Shown here one piece after another: positions 15,584 to 25,735 of a DNA stretch of 44,373 bases. Both the position numbers and the translations under genes were made by a program. The notes under the pieces are model-generated. The model was not told the origin of the DNA, searched no databases, and worked only from the letters and a program-made list of their open reading frames with translations. The first letter of the stretch is position 1; every line of letters starts with the position of its first letter. The stretch is from CAWKGV01 sp963849305 (GTDB lineage: Bacteria > Pseudomonadota > Alphaproteobacteria > Acetobacterales > Acetobacteraceae): NCBI GenBank assembly GCA_963849305.1, contig CAWKGV010000011.1, positions 1 to 44,373 on the forward strand, in the 5' to 3' direction.

Positions 15584-16827
15584 AGCGTCACCCCGAGATG
15601 CTCCGCCACGGTGAAGATGTCCTTGTCACCCCGACCGCACATGTTCATCAGGATGACGCGGTCCTCGCCCATCTCCGGGGCGAGCTTCATCACATGGGCC
15701 AGAGCGTGCGCGGGCTCGAGCGCGGGGATGATCCCCTCGGTCCGGGTGCAGAGCTGGAACGCTGTCAGCGCCTCCTGATCGGTCGCGGCGACGTACTCGA
15801 CCCGGCTGATCTCCCGCAGCCAGGAATGCTCCGGCCCGACCCCCGGATAATCGAGGCCGGCGCTGATGCTATGCGCCTCCTGGATCTGGCCGTCCTCGTC
15901 CTGCAACAGATAGGTGCGGTTGCCGTGCAGCACGCCCGGCCGCCCGCGCGAGAGGCTTGCCGCGTGTTCCTGTGTATCGAGGCCATGCCCGGCGGCTTCG
16001 ACGCCAATCAGCCGTACCTCCGGGTCGTCCAGGAACGGATGGAACAGCCCCATCGCATTCGACCCCCCGCCGATGCAGGCCACCGCCGCGTCCGGCAGGC
16101 GCCCCTCGGCGGCAAGCACCTGCTGGCGCGCCTCCTCGCCGATAACCGATTGGAAATCGCGCACCATGACCGGGTACGGGTGCGGGCCGGCGACCGTGCC
16201 GATCAGATAATACGTGTCGCGCACGTTGGCGACCCAGTCGCGCAGCGCCTCGTTCATCGCATCCTTCAGCGTGCCCGCCCCCGAGCTGACCGACCGGACC
16301 TCGGCGCCCAAGAGGCGCATCCGGAACACGTTGGGCTTTTGCCGTTCGACATCGGTGGCGCCCATGTACACGACGCAGGGCAGGCCGAACAACGCGCACA
16401 TCGTCGCCGTGGCCACGCCGTGCTGCCCGGCGCCGGTCTCGGCGATGATGCGCGTCTTGCCCATCCGCCGGGCCAGCAGGATCTGGCCCATGCAGTTGTT
16501 CGCCTTGTGGCTGCCGGTGTGGTTCAGCTCGTCGCGTTTGAAATAGATCCTGGCACCCCCGAGGTGCCGCGTCAGCCGCTCAGCCAACCAGAGCGGGCTG
16601 GGCCGGCCCACATAATCCTTCAGGTAGCGGTCCAGCTCGACCTGGAAGTCCGGATCGGCTTGCGCGGCGCGGTACGCCTGCTCCACCTCCAGGACCAGCG
16701 GCATCAGCGTCTCGGCCACGAAACGGCCGCCGAAGCCGCCGAACCGGCCGCGCGCGTCCGGCCCGCCGCGCAGGCTGTTGGCGGCCCCGGCCGACGCGGC
16801 CGGGGCGGATGACAAGGGCTTGCTCAC
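15580..16827 (-). CDS. trpB: tryptophan synthase beta chain
   Basis: This 415-residue PLP enzyme has the PLP lysine Lys108 in HTGSHKANN and a GGGSNAMGLF phosphate-binding loop. It condenses indole with serine to form tryptophan. The start is GTG 16827. A Gly/Ala-rich N-terminal leader of about 25 residues precedes GRFGGFGGRFVAE. trpF, which often precedes trpB in this clade, is not found; the next upstream gene is pckA on the other strand. trpB therefore appears to be the first gene of this operon. Confidence 0.95.
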   Translation of the reverse strand: MSKPLSSAPAASAGAANSLRGGPDARGRFGGFGGRFVAETLMPLVLEVEQAYRAAQADPDFQVELDRYLKDYVGRPSPLWLAERLTRHLGGARIYFKRDELNHTGSHKANNCMGQILLARRMGKTRIIAETGAGQHGVATATMCALFGLPCVVYMGATDVERQKPNVFRMRLLGAEVRSVSSGAGTLKDAMNEALRDWVANVRDTYYLIGTVAGPHPYPVMVRDFQSVIGEEARQQVLAAEGRLPDAAVACIGGGSNAMGLFHPFLDDPEVRLIGVEAAGHGLDTQEHAASLSRGRPGVLHGNRTYLLQDEDGQIQEAHSISAGLDYPGVGPEHSWLREISRVEYVAATDQEALTAFQLCTRTEGIIPALEPAHALAHVMKLAPEMGEDRVILMNMCGRGDKDIFTVAEHLGVTL

Positions 16828-17020
16828 AGGATACGGACTCCCGCCTCGGCGCCTGATTACCGCAGCGCCGCCGCCAGGTCACGCCCCGCCGCCGAGAACC
16901 GCCGCCCCGTTGCTGCAGTGCACAATTCACGGTTGTGTGCGTACGAAGCGGCTTGGCTATTGCAACTGCGTAAGCTTTACTGCCCGATCACAGTTGACCG
17001 ACAGGAGCCCCCCGTGCCCC
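16828..17020. promoter_or_regulatory. divergent trpB/pckA intergenic region
   Basis: This 193-bp region must hold the promoters of both operons. A short dyad CACAA (16921-16925) / TTGTG (16933-16937) with a 7-bp centre is a possible operator. An AGGAG ribosome-binding sequence (17003-17007) serves pckA. No confident -10/-35 pair or attenuator could be assigned. Confidence 0.4.
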
Positions 17021-18655
<1,635 letters not shown>

Positions 18656-18778
18656 GGCGTCGTCCACTCCTCGACTTCACCAGCGGACAGTCACTCCCCG
18701 CCAGTGGCCTTAAGGCGCGGTCGGGGGAATGATTTGCAGCAGCTTGAACAAATCCCCAGTGCGACGCTGTCCGCTTGA
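18656..18778. repeat. intergenic region with 9-bp terminal inverted repeats
   Basis: AGCGGACAG (18682-18690) and its exact complement CTGTCCGCT (18767-18775) bracket a 94-bp segment. CACT and CCCC blocks are partly shared just inside both ends. The segment also holds the palindrome GCCTTAAGGC. It lies between convergent pckA and SDR genes. It could be a small non-autonomous element or IS remnant, or simply a bidirectional terminator region. Confidence 0.3.
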
Positions 18779-19540
18779 CTAAAATTGCACCCCGCGCGTC
18801 AGCGCGCCATCCACGACCAGGTTGGTGCCGGTGATGAAGCTGGCGGCTGGGCTGGCCAGGAACACCACCGCTCGGGCAATCTCCTCCGGCTTCGCCATCC
18901 GGCCGGTGGGATTGAGCGCCAGCGCATCGGCGAACAGCTTCGGGTTGCCGTGCTCGATTCGATGCCAGACGCCGTCCTCGAAATAGGTGTTGCCGGGCGA
19001 GACCGTGTTGGCCCGGATGCCCTTGGCCGCCAGCCGGAAGGCCAGCCCCTGCGCGTAGTGGATCAGCGCCGCCTTGAACGCACCGTACGGTCCGGCGGCG
19101 AAGTCAATCTCGCGGCCGGATACGCTGGCGATGATGACGATGGCCGCGGCCTCCGACTGCTCCAGGAACGGCATCGCCGCATCGACGACGCCGACCGTGC
19201 CCATGATGTCGATGTCGAACCCGGCGCGCCAGGACGCCGGGTCCGCGGCGACCGCGAGCGCGCTGACATTCGGCACTACGATATCGATGCCGCCCAAAGC
19301 CTCGGCGGCGGCGGCCACCCAGGCCCGCACCGCCGGCGTGTCGGCAACATCGAGCGCCCGACCGAACGCTCGCGCGCCCCGCGCGGTCAGCGCACGCACG
19401 GTCTCGTCCACCTCCCGCTGGTTGCGGGCGCAGATCGCGACCTTTGCGCCCTCGGCGGCGAACTGTTCGGCGATGGCCCGTCCGATGCCCTTGGTGGCGC
19501 CGCTGACGAGAACTTTGCGATCAGCCAGCGCCAAATCCAT
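18779..19540 (-). CDS. short-chain dehydrogenase/reductase
   Basis: This 253-residue classical SDR has the cofactor motif SGATKGIG (13-20). The catalytic set is Ser139, Tyr152 and Lys156 (YGAFK). A C-terminal TGTNLVVDGALTRG is typical of the family. ARNQREV after beta-2 carries an Arg, suggesting NADP preference. The substrate is unknown. It stands alone, convergent with pckA. ATG 19540 gives a normal N-terminus. The NAG tetrad position reads PNVSAL instead of the usual NNAG, a departure that may affect activity. Confidence 0.85.
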   Translation of the reverse strand: MDLALADRKVLVSGATKGIGRAIAEQFAAEGAKVAICARNQREVDETVRALTARGARAFGRALDVADTPAVRAWVAAAAEALGGIDIVVPNVSALAVAADPASWRAGFDIDIMGTVGVVDAAMPFLEQSEAAAIVIIASVSGREIDFAAGPYGAFKAALIHYAQGLAFRLAAKGIRANTVSPGNTYFEDGVWHRIEHGNPKLFADALALNPTGRMAKPEEIARAVVFLASPAASFITGTNLVVDGALTRGVQF

Positions 19541-19688
19541 GCCAAGCTCCCTGTTCCCAGGTCCAAAGCTGGGAGAGTAATATCAGCAGCCCCATCGGGT
19601 AACTAGCAGAAGCCACGACGGCCCACCGCTCAGACTCACAATTCATTCTTCTTTGGCCAACACGCCAGAGAGACTCATGCCCGGGAAC

Positions 19689-20150
19689 CTACGCTGGCCA
19701 ACCGATCTTGCGCATGAGGCCAAGTTGCTGCAGGGCCGTAACACCGTCGTCCAGACCGATTTCCTCCGCGATTTGGCCGTCTTTGAGCCGAAGGACGGTC
19801 GTTCCGGTAAACAGCATGCGCCGGCCGGTAGCCGCTGGCAATGATCCGACAAGAAAGTCCGTGAAGGCCGGGCCTGTGTGCGTGCCGCCGCCCTCCCAAC
19901 GGCCCACCACATAGTCTCCTTCGGCGATTAGATCGGCCGCGCCCCAAAAATTCAGATCGGGGAATGCTTCTCGAAACCCTCTCATGAAAGCCTTGATATC
20001 CTCGCGGCCCCGGCGCGGTGCATGCAACGAATATTGAAGAAGCATGTCAGTTGCGGCAAGCTCGTCGACGATGTCGAGATTGCAGTTTTTGCCCCAGAAG
20101 TCGGTAAACCACCGGGCGACGACGGCCTTGTTTTCTTCTGCATTGAACAT
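19689..20150 (-). CDS. SnoaL-like / ester cyclase family protein
   Basis: This 153-residue protein has the SnoaL/NTF2-like alpha+beta cone fold. FREAFPDLNFWGAADLIAEG and VVGRWEGGGTHTGPAF are characteristic, and the C-terminal GLDDGVTALQQLGL is typical of proteins annotated as ester cyclases. ATG 20150 has a good ribosome-binding site (AAAGGGGA about 10 nt upstream). Members cyclise polyketides or act on other small molecules, and many have no known substrate. No polyketide genes are nearby, so the role is open. Confidence 0.8.
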   Translation of the reverse strand: MFNAEENKAVVARWFTDFWGKNCNLDIVDELAATDMLLQYSLHAPRRGREDIKAFMRGFREAFPDLNFWGAADLIAEGDYVVGRWEGGGTHTGPAFTDFLVGSLPAATGRRMLFTGTTVLRLKDGQIAEEIGLDDGVTALQQLGLMRKIGWPA

Positions 20151-20636
20151 GATACATATCCCCTTTTGCTGTCACTGATTTGGATCTGAAGGACGGCGGC
20201 GTGTCCATGACCCGATCCGACCCTGTTGATCACATGGTCGAATGATGGACTCCGCTTCCGATCTTCAATGTCGAAAGCCAGCGGGCAACCGGTTGCATGA
20301 TCGAATCCCGCGCTTTCTTGGCATGCGGGCACGTCGCCAACGCGATCTGGGAGAGACGGCTAGCGTTGCCGGCCACAGCAGGCCGTTTTCTGGGTCGATT
20401 GGCACCTAATGATAGGCGGTGCGCTTCCGACATCCAGCCAACGTTTTTGCGTTGGGCCACCTCATAGGTCATCGCGTCCATCATTTGGTTCCTTCCTCTT
20501 CGTAGGCGTTGATTTCGCATCCCACGAACGTCATCGCACTCCGATCTTTGCTTTCAGTTCAATGATGGGTGCGACGTGTGAATTGGCCGCTGGCAACCGA
20601 CCGTTAGCCGATCGGGTGTCGCGTAAAGCATCACAT
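20151..20636. other. no confidently supported gene
   Basis: A minus-strand frame (20230-20520, MRNQRLRRGRNQMMDAMTYE...) is open for 96 codons but resembles nothing recognised. The stretch contains the promoter and ribosome-binding site of the SnoaL-like gene. It then merges into the transposase remnant on the right. Composition is less GC-rich than core genes, consistent with mobile-element debris. Confidence 0.35.
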
Positions 20637-21405
20637 GCTCCAGGCGACAAGGAGGATCGCAATTTCACGCGCGCGTCGCTGACCGAGTTCATTAGGCTGG
20701 CCGATGCCAAGCTCGATGACTACCTCCAGCGCCTCGATACGAGCGATGCGCCGAGCAGGCGGCCGGCGGCTCGCGGGTCAAGGACCTGGCCGCCAAGATC
20801 ACGGCGATCCGCGAGCGCCGCGCGCGATGTCAGGGAATGCTGGCGGAACTCGACGCCCCGGCGCGGATCAGATCTCGCTCACCGACCCGGACAGCCGGGC
20901 CATGGCGGGCGCACACGCACGTGGCGATCGGCTACAACGTCCAGGTCGCGGTGGACACCAAGCAAAAGCTGATCGTCGAGCAGCAGGTCACGAACCAAGT
21001 CGTTGACATGGGCCTGCTGACCGAGACGGCAGAGCCGGCCAAGGAAATTCTCGGCGTGGAGCGGATCGGGGTCGTCGCTGACCGTGGCTATTTTAAGATC
21101 GAGGACATCGAGGCCTGCGAGAAGGCTCGGATGGATCGGTCAGAGCAGGCCTGTTCCGCAAGGATGAGTTTGGATACGACCCGGAAAGCAATACTGTTCT
21201 TTGCCGGGGGGTCAGCGCCTGCACCCCTATTCGTCATCGGTCCAGCGTGGGCTCAAGAAGATCAACTACGCCAACAAGCAGGCGTGTCGAGGTTGCCCCA
21301 TCCTTTCGCGATGCACGAACAATAGCTTTCGTTCCGTCTCCAGCATGGAGAACGAGGCCGTGCTCGACCGGATGCACGCCCGGCTGGCGCAGCGTCCCGA
21401 GATCC
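20637..21405 (+). pseudogene. IS1182-like transposase remnant, multiply frameshifted
   Basis: Pieces of an IS1182-type transposase appear in successive frames. DRNFTRASLTEFIRLADAKL comes first (around 20660), then RVKDLAAKI near 20780. IGYNVQVAVDTKQKLIVEQQ and VVADRGYFKIEDIEAC (around 20925-21120) follow. KINYANKQACRGCPILSRC, the cysteine cluster typical of this family, and MHARLAQRPEI complete it (around 21255-21405). The N-terminal third and the end with the last catalytic Glu region are missing. At least three frame changes are needed to read through. No terminal repeats were found. Confidence 0.8.
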
Positions 21406-21813
21406 GGATTGAGTGCCCGATTACTGCCGAGCATGGTCGATTCGATGTCGGAATTGGTACCCGAATACCAGGTTGGGATCACGACCACATTGCTGCGATC
21501 GGCGTTTAAGCTGCCCAGCGTCTTGTACGCGAGCCGCGCGAGGGGCAGGACGCCACCCTTCTGGAGCGCAAAAATTGGACACTTCCATGATCTGATAATC
21601 TTGCGGGCGTTCCTCCCATCATTCGCGGTGATCCGCGGTAAAGCCGCATGGTAACGCGGCGCCCAGTCGTGTCACGACTGCTCGCTTTCGTGAGCGTGCC
21701 TCCCCTTGGTTTGATTCTGCCCCATGCTGGGCCCCGCTACCCTGCCCGACACGCGTTCAGCTGTCGAATACGGGCGCTCCCGCCCGCGCACGACCGTTCT
21801 GGAACAAATCCAT
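21406..21813. other. no gene seen; leader of the PQQ dehydrogenase genes
   Basis: The left part is the tail of the transposase debris and unassigned sequence. The right part must carry the promoter for the gene at 21814. The in-frame extension upstream of 21814 looks non-coding. Confidence 0.35.
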
Positions 21814-22212
21814 ATGAAAGATGTCAACGCCCGACCCGCTTGGGGAGCCCTGCTGCTGGCGCTTGCCGCGGTCGCCGGAACCGCCCTGTCGATCTACAAC
21901 TATCTCGGCAACGAGGGCATCAACCACACCCAGGGCGCCGCCTCCATGATCGGTTCGACCGCCATCATGGTGGTGGCGGCGTTCGCGATCGCGCGCGTGC
22001 GGGGTATTCCGGTCTGGCTGCGGACAATCATCCTGATCCTTATTCTGCTCGACATCCTGGCGACCGGAATCGCCGGATGGTTCCTGGAAACCTGGCTGCT
22101 GATGGCCTTCATGGCCGTCGCGCTGCTTGGGTGGTTCCTGCACGTCCTATTCGGGCCGGCGCGCCAGTGCCCGCCGTCCCCAGAAATCGTAGGAGTGAGG
22201 ACCGTGACATGA
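21814..22212 (+). CDS. small membrane subunit of a PQQ-dependent dehydrogenase
   Basis: This 132-residue protein is strongly hydrophobic, with about four predicted transmembrane helices (near 10-31, 45-62, 69-92 and 93-114). Its stop overlaps the ATG of the PQQ dehydrogenase (ATGA), so the two are translationally coupled. Size and position match the SldB-type subunit of polyol dehydrogenases in acetic acid bacteria. It also resembles the separate form of the N-terminal membrane domain of quinoprotein glucose dehydrogenase. It would anchor the catalytic subunit and pass electrons to ubiquinone. ATG 21814 gives a short cytoplasmic N-terminus; an earlier ATG at 21724 adds 30 unlikely residues. 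Confidence 0.65.
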   Translation: MKDVNARPAWGALLLALAAVAGTALSIYNYLGNEGINHTQGAASMIGSTAIMVVAAFAIARVRGIPVWLRTIILILILLDILATGIAGWFLETWLLMAFMAVALLGWFLHVLFGPARQCPPSPEIVGVRTVT

Positions 22213-24143
22213 GGCGGTTCGCGATTGTTGCGGCCGTCGTGCTGGGCTGGCTGGGAACCGCCAGCCTTAGCCACGCCGCAACCGGTGCCGCCCCTGCCGG
22301 GCAGCCGCAAACCTGGTACACTTTCAACGGCGACCTCGCGGCGCAGAAATTCGCGACCGACACACAGATCACGCCGGAGAATGTCACGCATCTCAAAATC
22401 GCTTGGCAACTGCATACCGGCGACATCTCCGACGGCAGCGGCAAGATTCCGTCGACGGTCTGGTCGGCGACCCCGCTGTTCGTCAACAACACCCTCTATG
22501 TCAGCACGCCGTTCTACCGGATCTTCGCGGTCGATCCCGGCACCGGCAAGGTGAAATGGATCTTCAAGCCGCCGCACACGGCGCTGAAGCCGCTCACGCA
22601 GCCGGAGCTGAAGACCCGTGGCGTGGCCTACTGGGAATCCAGCGACCCGCAGGCCGGGAAGCCCTGCCAGAAGATCGTCTATGTCGGTACAATGGATGCC
22701 AAGCTTTGGGCGGTCGACGCCGATACCGGGAAACTGTGCGTCGGCTTCGGCAAGGGCGGGGTTGTCGATCTGGACCAGTGGAACACGGTGCACGGCAAGT
22801 TTCCGCTGTCGCAGCTACAGCCGCCGACCGTGTTCGGAAACATGCTGTTCATCGGCTGGGCCGGAAAGGACTGGGCCTACGAGGTGACGCCGCCGGGCAT
22901 CGTGTTCGCGCTTGATGCTCAGACCGGCGCTCTCAAGTGGCAGTTCCATCCGCTGGCCCCCGCAATGGACGCGAGGACCGGCAAGGTGAATGTCTGGGCG
23001 AGCATGGCGGTCGATACGAAGAACCATCTGCTGTTCGTGCCGACCAGTCCGCCAAGTCCGGACGATTACGGCGGCAACCGGAAGCAGGCCATACCGTTCG
23101 GCAATGCCGTCATAGCCCTCAATACGGACACCGGCGCAGTCGTCTGGAGCCGGCAGCTGGTACACCACGGCTTGTGGGATTACGATATCAGCGCGGCGCC
23201 AACGCTCGCTGATCTCGACCGGAACGGTCAGCAGATCCCGGCACTGGTCCAAACCACCAAGCAGGGCTTCATCTTCGTGCTGAACAGGCTGACCGGCCAG
23301 CCGGTGTTCCCGATCGAGGAGCATACGGTGGCGCGGTCGGACGTGCCCGACGAACAATCTTCGCCAACTCAGCCCTATGGAGAAATGCCCGAGCCGACGA
23401 TCGGCAAGTGGCCGGGTATCGCCTCGATCGCCAACCTCCTGAGTGGCGGTGGGTGCAGCCGCTGGTACAGTCAGTTGCGCTACAACGGGCTGTTCACCCC
23501 GCCGAGCCTTGGGGCGGGCAGCATCATTTATCCGCCGAGCCCCGGCGGCATCGAATGGGGCGGCGGCGCGCTCGACCCAAGGACCAATACCTACGTTGTC
23601 AATAGCTCCAACGTCGTGATGGTCTATCGCCTCATCAAGCGCGAGGAGTATGAACGGGAGAAGAAGAAGGCGGGGAACCCCAACGATTACTATCCGATGG
23701 CCGGGGCGCCCTATGGCATCGAGATCAGTCTTTTCGCCAACTACCTTGGCATGCCGTGCTGGAAGCCGCCCTATGGGACCATCTCGGGATACGACCTCAA
23801 TACGGGCAAGCTGCTGTGGCGTCGCCCGTTCGGCGAGGTGCAGAAGTGGGGCTTCTACATGCCCTATTCATGGGGATCGGTAACGATCGGTGGGCCAGTA
23901 ATCACACAGACCGGGCTGATCTTCATCGGCGCATCGATGGATGCGCGCGTCCGCGCACTCGATCTCAAGACCGGCAAGGAGCTTTGGCGTGCGCAGGTGC
24001 AGGCGCCGGCGGTATCGATCCCGGCGGTCTATACCTACAAGGGGCGCGAGTACGTGGTGTTCACCGCCGGCGGCAACTCGATCCTGACGCCGCGCGTGGG
24101 GGATCAGCTTGTGGCGTTCGCGCTACCAGCGAACGGCTCTTGA
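22209..24143 (+). CDS. PQQ-dependent dehydrogenase, glucose/quinate/polyol type
   Basis: This 644-residue protein has a Sec signal peptide (MRRFAIVAAVVLGWLGTASL, cut near residue 23) and repeated tryptophan-docking-like blades of the quinoprotein beta-propeller (TWYTFNGDLAAQKFA; GALKWQFHPL; GKLLWRRPFGE). HHGLWDYD (319-326) is the strongly conserved motif of the membrane glucose/quinate/shikimate dehydrogenase group. The enzyme oxidises a sugar, polyol or cyclic acid in the periplasm using PQQ. It has no membrane domain of its own; the preceding 132-residue protein supplies one. This arrangement resembles SldBA of Gluconobacter, but SldA is somewhat longer, so the substrate is not assigned. 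No PQQ synthesis genes occur here. Confidence 0.88.
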   Translation: MRRFAIVAAVVLGWLGTASLSHAATGAAPAGQPQTWYTFNGDLAAQKFATDTQITPENVTHLKIAWQLHTGDISDGSGKIPSTVWSATPLFVNNTLYVSTPFYRIFAVDPGTGKVKWIFKPPHTALKPLTQPELKTRGVAYWESSDPQAGKPCQKIVYVGTMDAKLWAVDADTGKLCVGFGKGGVVDLDQWNTVHGKFPLSQLQPPTVFGNMLFIGWAGKDWAYEVTPPGIVFALDAQTGALKWQFHPLAPAMDARTGKVNVWASMAVDTKNHLLFVPTSPPSPDDYGGNRKQAIPFGNAVIALNTDTGAVVWSRQLVHHGLWDYDISAAPTLADLDRNGQQIPALVQTTKQGFIFVLNRLTGQPVFPIEEHTVARSDVPDEQSSPTQPYGEMPEPTIGKWPGIASIANLLSGGGCSRWYSQLRYNGLFTPPSLGAGSIIYPPSPGGIEWGGGALDPRTNTYVVNSSNVVMVYRLIKREEYEREKKKAGNPNDYYPMAGAPYGIEISLFANYLGMPCWKPPYGTISGYDLNTGKLLWRRPFGEVQKWGFYMPYSWGSVTIGGPVITQTGLIFIGASMDARVRALDLKTGKELWRAQVQAPAVSIPAVYTYKGREYVVFTAGGNSILTPRVGDQLVAFALPANGS

Positions 24144-24242
24144 ACCGGCCGACCGTGCTGCTCGCGACGACCGAGTGAACCCTCACGGAAGGCCGCGCGC
24201 CTACGAAGCGAAGCGCGATCCCGTTGTTCGCGGATTCGGTTC

Positions 24243-25000
24243 TCACAGCAGCACGGTCCCGCCATCCACCGCGATCGTCTGGCCGGTTACGAAGCGGCTT
24301 TCGTCGGAGACCAGCCACGCCACAGTGCCCGTAAGGTCGGCCGGGACCAGGGTGCGCGGGATCGACTGGCTGGCGCGGATCGTCTCCAGCGCGCGGTCGA
24401 GCTTGTCGGCGAAGAACTCGCTCGTGCCCTCGGTCAGCACGGCGCTTGGTGCTAGCGCGTTGACCCGGATGTTCTCGCGCCCAAGCTCCCGGGCCAGCCC
24501 GCGCGTGAGCCCGATCACCGCCGCCTTCGAGGTGGTGTAGTGCAGCGCGTACGGCATCCCGTAGGTCGCGGCCAGGGAGGCGACGTTGACGATGCTGCCC
24601 CCGCCCGCCTGCCGCATCCCCGCTACCGCTGCCTTGCAGCAGTTCCATATACCCTTGACGTTCACCGCCATGGCCGCATCCCAATCGGCCTCCGCGATCG
24701 CCGTGAATCGTCCGCCGCGCAGCGAGCCGTACAGGGCGGCGTTGTTGATCAGCGCATCGATCCGCCCGAAGGTTTCCAGCCCGGCCCGGCGAATGCCTCG
24801 GCCGACCCCATGTCGGTCACGTCAAGCCGGGTGCCGATCGCGTTGCCGCCGGCATCCGTCACCGTGCTGACGGTATCTGCGCAATCGGCCACGTCGCCGG
24901 CCACCACGCGCGCGCCCTTCGCCGCCAGGCTGACCGCGTATTCCCGCCCAAGCCCCCGCGCCGCGCCGGTAATCAGCACGACCTTGCCAGCGACGCTCAT
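24243..25000 (-). pseudogene. short-chain dehydrogenase/reductase with one frameshift
   Basis: From ATG 25000, preceded by GGAAGAGAG, the frame gives the SDR cofactor motif LITGAARGLGREYAVSLAAKG and runs about 70 residues to SAEAFAG near 24785. There the frame shifts. The other frame continues LETFGRIDALINNAALYG, then GGGSIVNVASLAATYG, YTTSKAAVIGL and TGQTIAVDGGTVLL, ending at 24243. All motifs, including Tyr-x-x-x-Lys, are present, so a single 1-nt event separates this from a full SDR of about 250 residues. It is convergent with the PQQ dehydrogenase. A sequencing error cannot be excluded at this single site. Confidence 0.8.
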
Positions 25001-25046
25001 CTCTCTTCCCTCCCCAACTCCGCTTTCGCCTTGCTAATGCTGTGCC

Positions 25047-25676
25047 GTGCCGAACTTCAAGCTGGAGCGTCTGACGGGCGGCCGGGTGGCCGGGGTGGAC
25101 GAAGCGGGACGAGGCCCGCTCGCCGGCCCGGTGATGGCGGCCGCCGTGGTGTTCCCCGCCGGCCTGCCGCGCCAACTCGCCGCGATGATCGACAATTCGA
25201 AGAAGCTCACGCCCGCGCAGCGGCTCGCCGCCTTCGAGGCCCTGCGCGCCTCGGGCCGGGCTGAATTTGGCGTGGGCGCGGCCTCGGTCGCCGAGATCGA
25301 GCGGCTGAACATCCTGCGTGCCGCCCTGCTCGCGATGTGCCGGGCGGTGGCGCGGCTGCCGAGCGCGCCCGACTGCGCGCTGGTGGACGGGAACCAACCG
25401 CCTGGCCTGCCCTGCCCGGTCCGATGCGTCGTCGGCGGCGACGGCTTGTCGCTCTCGATCGCGGCCGCCTCGATCATCGCCAAGGTGCTGCGCGACCGCG
25501 CCATGACCCGGCTGGCGACCCGCTTTCCGGGCTACGGCTGGGAGGACAACATGGGCTACTCCACCCCGGCCCATCGGGCGGCTCTGCGCCGGCTGGGGCC
25601 GACCCGGCACCACCGGCCCGAGTTCGGCACGGTTCGGCTGCTGGCGCTCGACCTCCCGCTCGCAGCCGTGGATTGA
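25047..25676 (+). CDS. rnhB: ribonuclease HII
   Basis: This 209-residue protein has the RNase HII signature GVDEAGRGPLAGPV (Asp18, Glu19). Asp114 in ALVDGN and the AAASIIAKVLRD helix complete the metal site. It removes ribonucleotides and RNA primers from DNA-RNA hybrids. The start is GTG 25047. It is followed 59 nt later by ccrM in the same direction; rnhB-ccrM adjacency is common in Alphaproteobacteria. Confidence 0.93.
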   Translation: MPNFKLERLTGGRVAGVDEAGRGPLAGPVMAAAVVFPAGLPRQLAAMIDNSKKLTPAQRLAAFEALRASGRAEFGVGAASVAEIERLNILRAALLAMCRAVARLPSAPDCALVDGNQPPGLPCPVRCVVGGDGLSLSIAAASIIAKVLRDRAMTRLATRFPGYGWEDNMGYSTPAHRAALRRLGPTRHHRPEFGTVRLLALDLPLAAVD

Positions 25677-25735
25677 CGCGGCTTCGGCCGGCCGGCCACG
25701 ATAGCGCCTCTGCCGTTTCGATCCGCTGGAGAGAC

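Noticed and set aside
20230..20520. A 96-codon minus-strand frame
   Set aside because: No recognisable motif, no ribosome-binding site and located in mobile-element debris; left as unassigned.
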